A stretch of 57,510 nucleotides of DNA from an uncultured Eubacteriales bacterium (GTDB taxonomy: Bacteria; Bacillota; Clostridia; Christensenellales; CAG-138): positions 1 to 57,510 of the forward strand of contig UQYI01000017.1 of NCBI GenBank assembly GCA_900545265.1. Reading direction: 5' to 3'. Below are positions 53,084 through 57,510 of the stretch, piece by piece. Each line of letters starts with the position of its first letter. The first letter of the stretch is position 1. The notes below the pieces were generated by a model. That model did not search any database and had not been told where the DNA came from. It worked only from the letters and a program-made list of their open reading frames with translations. The translations under genes and the position numbers were made by a program.

Positions 53084-54001
53084 TCACAGCCGGGCCAGTT
53101 TAGGCGCTTCGTTTTTAATGAAGCTCAAAAAACGCTGTTCCAGCGGCGTCAGAGACATATCTTTCCGCCAAGCGATATAGATGTGCCGGTAAGCCCCTTC
53201 TTCGTCCAGTTCAAAGGCCAGCAGCCGTTTGCTTCTGACTTCCTCCCCCACCGCCAGGTTAGAAAGAATGGCCACACCCAAGCCCTGACTGACGCTTTGC
53301 TTGATGGCTTCCGGATTATCCATCCGGGCCACCAGATGCAAATTGCCCAAAGACACGCCCTTGCTGCGCAGATAGTTATCTACAGCATGCTGGGTGCCGG
53401 AGCTTTCTTCCCGCTCGATAATGGGTTCACTCAGCAGTTCCAATCCCGGGACGCCCTGCTCCCGCAGCTTCTGAAAACGCGGGCTGTTTTCAGTGATGAG
53501 CACCAGATTATCTCTGGCAATGGGATAGTAGTTGAAACGCCGGTTATCTGCCGCCTCTCCCACAAACCCCAGCCGTACTTCGTTGCGTTCCAGCAGCGTA
53601 TGGACCTGCCCGCTGTCCCCCCGGCGCAAAATGTAGCGCACATCCGGATGCTTTTTCATAAAGGCAGACATCAGGCTGGGCAAAAGATGCTGCGCCGGCA
53701 CCGTGGAGGTACCAATAGACAAAGCCTCGCTTTCCAGCCCCTGACGCATTTGCTGCAAGGCTTCGCAGCGGCTCAGAATATCCTTGGCGGCAGCATAAAC
53801 CCGCTTACCGTCCTCCGTAAGGCTGAAACGCTTGCGCGCTCCCCGAACTATAAGCTGCGTCCCCAATATATCTTCCAGGCTCTGAATGTGCATGCTCACC
53901 GTAGACTGAGTAAGATGCAACTCCTGTGCAGCCCGGGTAAAGCTGCTGTATTCCGCCGTAGCCGCAAAGCTTTCCAGCTGGCGAATGCTGATGTCCAACA
54001 T
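53084..54001 (-). CDS. LysR-family transcriptional regulator
   Basis: The 305-residue protein has the N-terminal winged helix (MLDISIRQLESFAATAEYSS, FTRAAQELHLTQSTVSMHIQ) and the effector-binding domain. It resembles the CysB/CysL-like 'selenium metabolism-associated LysR' proteins by its neighbours. It is divergent from the cysteine desulfurase gene and lies beside the YedE operon, so it probably controls one or both. GGAGGAAGG precedes the ATG. Confidence 0.88.
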   Translation of the reverse strand: MLDISIRQLESFAATAEYSSFTRAAQELHLTQSTVSMHIQSLEDILGTQLIVRGARKRFSLTEDGKRVYAAAKDILSRCEALQQMRQGLESEALSIGTSTVPAQHLLPSLMSAFMKKHPDVRYILRRGDSGQVHTLLERNEVRLGFVGEAADNRRFNYYPIARDNLVLITENSPRFQKLREQGVPGLELLSEPIIEREESSGTQHAVDNYLRSKGVSLGNLHLVARMDNPEAIKQSVSQGLGVAILSNLAVGEEVRSKRLLAFELDEEGAYRHIYIAWRKDMSLTPLEQRFLSFIKNEAPKLARL

Positions 54002-54103
54002 GTTCCTTCCTCCTGGTATGGATTCTTTCTATAATTCCGGGTGTGACATTTATCTCCGGATATGCTATGCTCTATAAAAAGCAAAGCCGGGAGTCATACA
54101 CCC

Positions 54104-55252
54104 ATGCAACAGATCTATCTGGATAACGCCGCAACGGCCTTTCCCAAGGCCCCGGGCGTCAGCAACGCCATGAAATACTACCTAGATGCCGTAGGCGCCA
54201 ATATCAACCGCTCCGTATATGGCCGGGCCCAGGAAGCCGGACTTACCACCCTGAAATTACGGGAGCAGCTTAAGGAGTTCTTTTCCTTTCCTGAAAAAGC
54301 CACCCATGTGCTGCTGACCCCGGGCAACACGGCCGGACTGAACATGGTCATCAAGGGGCTTCTTCACCCGGGAGACCATGTGCTGGTCAGTTCCATGGAG
54401 CACAACGCCGTTATGCGTCCCCTTCTCCAGCTGCAAGGGGTCTCCTTTGACCGAATTCCCTGTAACCGGGAAGGGTATCTGGATCCGGATGCAGCCGCCA
54501 CACTGGTGCGCCCCAACACCCGTCTGTGCATTTGCGCCCATGCCAGCAACGTTTCAGGTACGGTACAGAATGCCGCCGCCCTGGGCAAACGAATGCAGGA
54601 AGCGAGTGTCCCCTTCCTGCTGGATGCCGCACAAAGCGCCGGGCATATACCCGTGCACTTTCAGGAGTTGAAGCTCAGCGCCCTAAGTGTCCCCGGACAC
54701 AAGGGCTTGTTGGGTCCCGGCGGCGTAGGCGCTCTGCTGCTGACGGATACGCTGGCCCAAAGGCTGGATCCGCTCATTGCCGGCGGCACAGGCAGCGCCT
54801 CTGACAGCGAATATCTGCCCCCTTATCTCCCCGATCGGTTTGAAAGCGGCACGCCCAATCTGCCCGGCTATTACGGTCTTTCCGCCGCTCTTTCCTTTAT
54901 AAAGGAAAAGGGACTTTCCGCTCTCATGGCACATGAAGAAGCACTGACCAGGCAATTTCTCACCGGTTTGAAAGCTATTCCCAGCATCGCGGTAGTGGGC
55001 CCCCAAGGGATGGAGAACCGGGTGGGCGTTATTTCTCTGGATTTTCCGGGCAGAGACAACGCCGAGGTTGCCGATGCCCTGGAGCAGCGGTTCGGTATCC
55101 TTACCCGCTGCGGGCTTCACTGTGCTCCCTCTGCCCATAAGATATTGGGCACCTTCCCCAGAGGAACAGTGCGCTTCTCCCTTGGCTATGCCAACACAGC
55201 CGATGAAGTAGACGCTGCTCTGAATGCTGTAGAAGCGATGGCTCACGTTTAA
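54104..55252 (+). CDS. Cysteine desulfurase / selenocysteine lyase family protein (class V aminotransferase)
   Basis: The 382-residue PLP enzyme starts MQQIYLDNAATAFPKAPGVS and has LTPGNTAGLNMVIKGLL, SSMEHNAVMRPL, LLDAAQSAGHIPV, VPGHKGLLGPGG with the PLP lysine, and TRCGLHCAPSAHK with the catalytic Cys. This is the family often found with selenium genes in Clostridia. It could supply S or Se to the TusA-like protein. The ATG at 54104 has GGGAG upstream. It is divergent from the lysR-type gene; TCCGG/CCGGA at 54037-54059 may be an operator. Confidence 0.9.
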   Translation: MQQIYLDNAATAFPKAPGVSNAMKYYLDAVGANINRSVYGRAQEAGLTTLKLREQLKEFFSFPEKATHVLLTPGNTAGLNMVIKGLLHPGDHVLVSSMEHNAVMRPLLQLQGVSFDRIPCNREGYLDPDAAATLVRPNTRLCICAHASNVSGTVQNAAALGKRMQEASVPFLLDAAQSAGHIPVHFQELKLSALSVPGHKGLLGPGGVGALLLTDTLAQRLDPLIAGGTGSASDSEYLPPYLPDRFESGTPNLPGYYGLSAALSFIKEKGLSALMAHEEALTRQFLTGLKAIPSIAVVGPQGMENRVGVISLDFPGRDNAEVADALEQRFGILTRCGLHCAPSAHKILGTFPRGTVRFSLGYANTADEVDAALNAVEAMAHV

Positions 55253-55560
55253 TCGAAAAATCCGATAAGCATTAATAGTATGACAGAAACTCTGCTTTTT
55301 TGCAACGGATACGGCTATAGTCTTTTTCATTTCCGACAGATATTTATCGGGAAAAGCGATTTATGTTCATCTATCATTGCGGAGCGTCCGGAAATACTAT
55401 GGGACTTTGCTGCCAGTACCGAAAAGCATGCTTACACCGGCATAAAGATGCAGATATTGCTTCTGCCGCATTGTTTGGCAAGGAATATCCATTGCACATT
55501 CTCTCTCCGACTCTCCCTCCTCTATTCTGCCGAAAAACTTTCCCGTTTATTCGATATACG
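55253..55560. other. Intergenic stretch, nothing recognised
   Basis: About 300 bases after the desulfurase gene. Short open frames on both strands lack ribosome binding sites and family motifs. No clear terminator was seen for the desulfurase gene. Confidence 0.5.
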
Positions 55561-55642
55561 GGGGGATGCACGCACGGCAGCATTGCCGCCGTGCTCTGCG
55601 GGGCAAAGCCCCGCAGGCGCAGTTCCCGCACCGTGCATCTCC
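55561..55642. repeat. Cloverleaf palindromic element, copy 3 (diverged)
   Basis: GGGGATGCACG (55562-55572) pairs with CGTGCATCTCC (55632-55642), 11 bp with one G-T. Arms are CACGGC/GCCGTG (55573-55593), CTGCGGGGC/GCCCCGCAG (55596-55616) and a weak GCG/CGC arm. Arm 2 is identical to copy 2. It touches the stop codon of the next minus-strand gene and could end its transcript. Confidence 0.65.
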
Positions 55643-55987
55643 TCACTCCCCGTGAAGATGCTCCACCGCTGCCTGCTGCATAAAGTCGGCATACGCCTTC
55701 CGGCAGTCCGCATACATCTTTTCCGCTGCCTCTACTTCTCCATTGGCTCTGCCCCGCTTCAAAGCCATGGCGCAGGCATGAGAAAGCGCATTGCCCGCAT
55801 CTATCATTTTCAGCTGTAAAAGCACCGCCCGGCGCTCCTGAGCCAATCGTTCCTCCCGGCGGCGTTCCTGTTCTTTCTCCCGCTGCGCCTGCTGCCTGTC
55901 CCGCTTATTCAAGGCCCGCTGCATCAGATACAATGCGCCGCCACAAACCAGACTGGACAGGGAAGCCAGCCATCCCTCCCAGTGCAT
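55643..55987 (-). CDS. Small membrane-anchored coiled-coil protein, phage-like
   Basis: The 114-residue protein has one N-terminal membrane helix (WLASLSSLVCGGALYLMQRA) followed by a basic, highly charged coiled coil (RDRQQAQREKEQERRREERL). Such proteins occur near holin and tail genes in phage-like regions. TAGGAG precedes the ATG at 55987, 2 bases after the stop of the upstream gene. No named family recognised. Confidence 0.65.
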   Translation of the reverse strand: MHWEGWLASLSSLVCGGALYLMQRALNKRDRQQAQREKEQERRREERLAQERRAVLLQLKMIDAGNALSHACAMALKRGRANGEVEAAEKMYADCRKAYADFMQQAAVEHLHGE

Positions 55988-55989
55988 GG

Positions 55990-56544
55990 TCAATCTCCTA
56001 CCGGTACATGGAAAGCCAGCAGCGTATAGGTATGCCCTGCCAGCCACTTCATATAGGTACCGCCGCTGTAAGGAGGATAAAATGTGATCGTCTCTGCCGA
56101 AAAGCCTGCCGTTTCAACTCCCTTGGGTGTTGCTGCACTGCCCGCCCAGTTTTGAATACTCACACCTCCGCCGGCTGTGCCGTAAAGAGTGATCCCATCC
56201 CAGTTTGGTCGTTTTTCAGCACAGAGCCGGTGTCCCGCTGCTCCAATAAGCCCTTCGGCATACTCATTTCCGCCAAAGTCTCCATACAGCAGCAGCATAT
56301 TGGCTGCTTTTCCTTCGGGCAGGCTGTAAGCAAAAGCATGGCCGCCCTGCACATCTTCCTTAGGTGCAAAGGTCGCGGCGGCAGCATCTTCTGCCCAATC
56401 AGGGCAAACGGAAAGCGTCTCTATCAGCGATGCAAAGCTGTCAAACCCCGCATGCGCAGATACTTCCGCTCCCTTATCTCGCAGAGCCTGCGCCAGAGCT
56501 GCCTTATCTGCTTTCAATGCGCTCAGAGATTCTGCAATGCTCAT
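55990..56544 (-). CDS. Hypothetical protein, phage-tail-like
   Basis: The 184-residue protein starts with a short helical region (SIAESLSALKADKAALAQAL) of a kind often found in tail-fibre-associated proteins, then a beta-rich region ending in YMKWLAGHTYTLLAFHVPVG. I do not recognise a family. It overlaps the upstream gene by 4 bases (ATGA), so it is co-translated with it. Its neighbours suggest a tail or receptor-binding part. Confidence 0.55.
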   Translation of the reverse strand: MSIAESLSALKADKAALAQALRDKGAEVSAHAGFDSFASLIETLSVCPDWAEDAAAATFAPKEDVQGGHAFAYSLPEGKAANMLLLYGDFGGNEYAEGLIGAAGHRLCAEKRPNWDGITLYGTAGGGVSIQNWAGSAATPKGVETAGFSAETITFYPPYSGGTYMKWLAGHTYTLLAFHVPVGD

Positions 56545-57278
56545 CGCAATCCCTCCAATTCCGCAGCCAGATCATTCAACGCACCGAGATCTTTATAAAA
56601 CTCTCCCGACTCTCCCGCATATCCGCCCTTTACTGCCGCCAGATAAGCACTCTCCCCTGCCGGACCTTGCAGGCATCCCATGTATACCCATGTATCGGGA
56701 GCCAGCGCCTTATATAAGGCGCCCGTTTCCGTATTCAAATAGCAGCAGCCCTTTTCCGAGCCGGCCACAGGTGCCTGTATACCGTTGCCCGTGCTCGTAA
56801 CTTCTGTGCCGAACTGCCAGCACACGGCTCCCTGCAAAAGCCGGACCAGGGTCGGGTAGCCTGCCCAGGCTGCCACAGCCTTTTCTTCCGCTCCCTCCAG
56901 GGCCTCAAAAATAAAAGGCATGGTAGTGATGCTGGTATCTTCCGTCTCCTCTCCGGAACTGTAAATGCACAGACACCCCTGATTGCTCCCCCTGCTGTAC
57001 ACACCTGGATGAAGCCGGATCTCCACTCGGCCGCTCCCGGCTGTCAGGGTGATCCCGCCGCCTCTTTCCCCTTTGCTGTCCTGAATATGTACGCCTGTTT
57101 GCGAATGAACGATCAGTTCCACCCGTTCCGTACCGGAGAGCACGATAGGATCGCCATCTTCCTGCAGATCCATGGCAAACACATTCCCCGTATCTCCGGT
57201 ATACACCGGTGCAATGCTTCCTGCAAAGGGACGCAGCATATCCAGAGTAAAGGTCTGCTTCTTAATAATTGCTGCCAA
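56541..57278 (-). CDS. Putative phage baseplate/tail protein (BppU-like N-terminus)
   Basis: The 245-residue protein starts AAIIKKQTFTLDMLRPFAGS and continues to FAMDLQEDGDPIVLSGTERV, a pattern like the N-terminal domain of phage upper baseplate proteins. The C-terminus (TETGALYKALAPDTWVYMG, LQGPAGESAYLAAVKGG) has the collagen-like GPxG and 'GxSAYxxAvkxGy' motif of tail fibres. The start is TTG at 57278, 8 bases after AAGGAGG; the ATG 12 codons upstream lacks a site. The putative function rests on motif memory. Confidence 0.65.
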   Translation of the reverse strand: MAAIIKKQTFTLDMLRPFAGSIAPVYTGDTGNVFAMDLQEDGDPIVLSGTERVELIVHSQTGVHIQDSKGERGGGITLTAGSGRVEIRLHPGVYSRGSNQGCLCIYSSGEETEDTSITTMPFIFEALEGAEEKAVAAWAGYPTLVRLLQGAVCWQFGTEVTSTGNGIQAPVAGSEKGCCYLNTETGALYKALAPDTWVYMGCLQGPAGESAYLAAVKGGYAGESGEFYKDLGALNDLAAELEGLR

Positions 57279-57510
57279 CTCAGTAGCCTCCTTTTCTGTT
57301 TTCTGACCACACATTCAGCCTACATCTGCCGGAACTGGAAAAATTATTAGAACTTTCTATCCGTGCAAACGCATATGGCGTTCCTCGGCGGCTGCTATCC
57401 GAAAACCGGAACATGCAAGTTCATTTAACCCGCTGACACTGTATTTTTTCTCTTTGGTTGATTGCATAATGAAGTTGGACACCTAACAAAAAAATCCATA
57501 GTGATTTTCC
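57279..57510. other. Right edge, nothing recognised
   Basis: About 230 bases upstream of the phage-like genes. There is no long frame. GAAGTTGGACACCTAAC at 57471-57487 faintly resembles an insertion-sequence end but has no partner in the window. Confidence 0.4.

Noticed and set aside
55280..55819. Open frames across the region after the desulfurase gene
   Set aside because: They run through the cloverleaf element and antisense to a better-supported gene, with no ribosome binding site.
57471..57487. Insertion-sequence terminal repeat at the right edge
   Set aside because: The sequence is only vaguely similar to IS ends and no transposase or second end is present.

Overview
The window looks like a chromosomal segment of a spore-forming, GC-rich member of the Clostridia, probably an Oscillospirales-type gut anaerobe. 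The reasons are a complete spoIIAA-spoIIAB-sigF operon, a CodY homologue, whiA/rapZ/murB, a YolD-linked Y-family polymerase, and a selenocysteine-dependent reductase together with selA/selB. This is inferred from gene content, not from a database search.

Left edge (1-8.8 kb): a truncated serine recombinase marks the scar of a mobile element. Next to it are a small membrane protein and an ATPase + TOPRIM-like gene pair that resembles two-gene defence modules. An asparaginase II family protein, a GNAT-APH fusion and a polymerase/YolD operon with a LexA-like box inside its promoter follow.

Housekeeping block (8.9-26.8 kb): tRNA-Ser and a minus-strand run of overlapping genes (murB, rapZ, whiA, methyltransferase, hslO, TPR protein, THUMP methyltransferase) come first. 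The sporulation sigma operon is divergent from a substrate-binding-like lipoprotein or membrane-anchored protein. Then come plsY, der, a DUF512 protein, trpS and a transglutaminase-like protein. An SDR gene and a MATE gene are broken by single-base homopolymer contractions.

Selenoprotein region (26.9-33.4 kb): a four-gene minus-strand operon encodes two small membrane proteins (the first DUF5058-like) and the two subunits of a glycine/sarcosine/betaine-reductase component B. The GrdB-type subunit has the usual in-frame UGA. The GrdE-type subunit also has an in-frame UGA at codon 322 and lacks any Cys where the pyruvoyl-forming Cys is expected. No component A or C gene is present. A divergent MFS transporter and a codY gene lie upstream, with operator-like sequences between the promoters. 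This is the best candidate here for an undescribed system.

Middle (33.4-46.9 kb): tRNA-Arg, a deoxycytidylate deaminase, an MBOAT/DHHW/RCC1 cell-surface acylation cluster, a MATE transporter with a seemingly leaderless promoter, an ECF sigma/anti-sigma pair, an Asp/Glu racemase, and mgtE behind a long leader that contains a 31-codon ORF.

Right (47-57.5 kb): selB, selA, a DUF3343 protein, a TusA/YedF-like protein, a YedE-like transporter, a LysR regulator and a cysteine desulfurase form a selenium-use region. Three intergenic elements in this region fold as four-way cloverleafs; two are close copies with a compensatory base change and one is diverged. The window ends in three genes with phage-tail-like features. 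No rRNA, CRISPR array or selC tRNA was seen.
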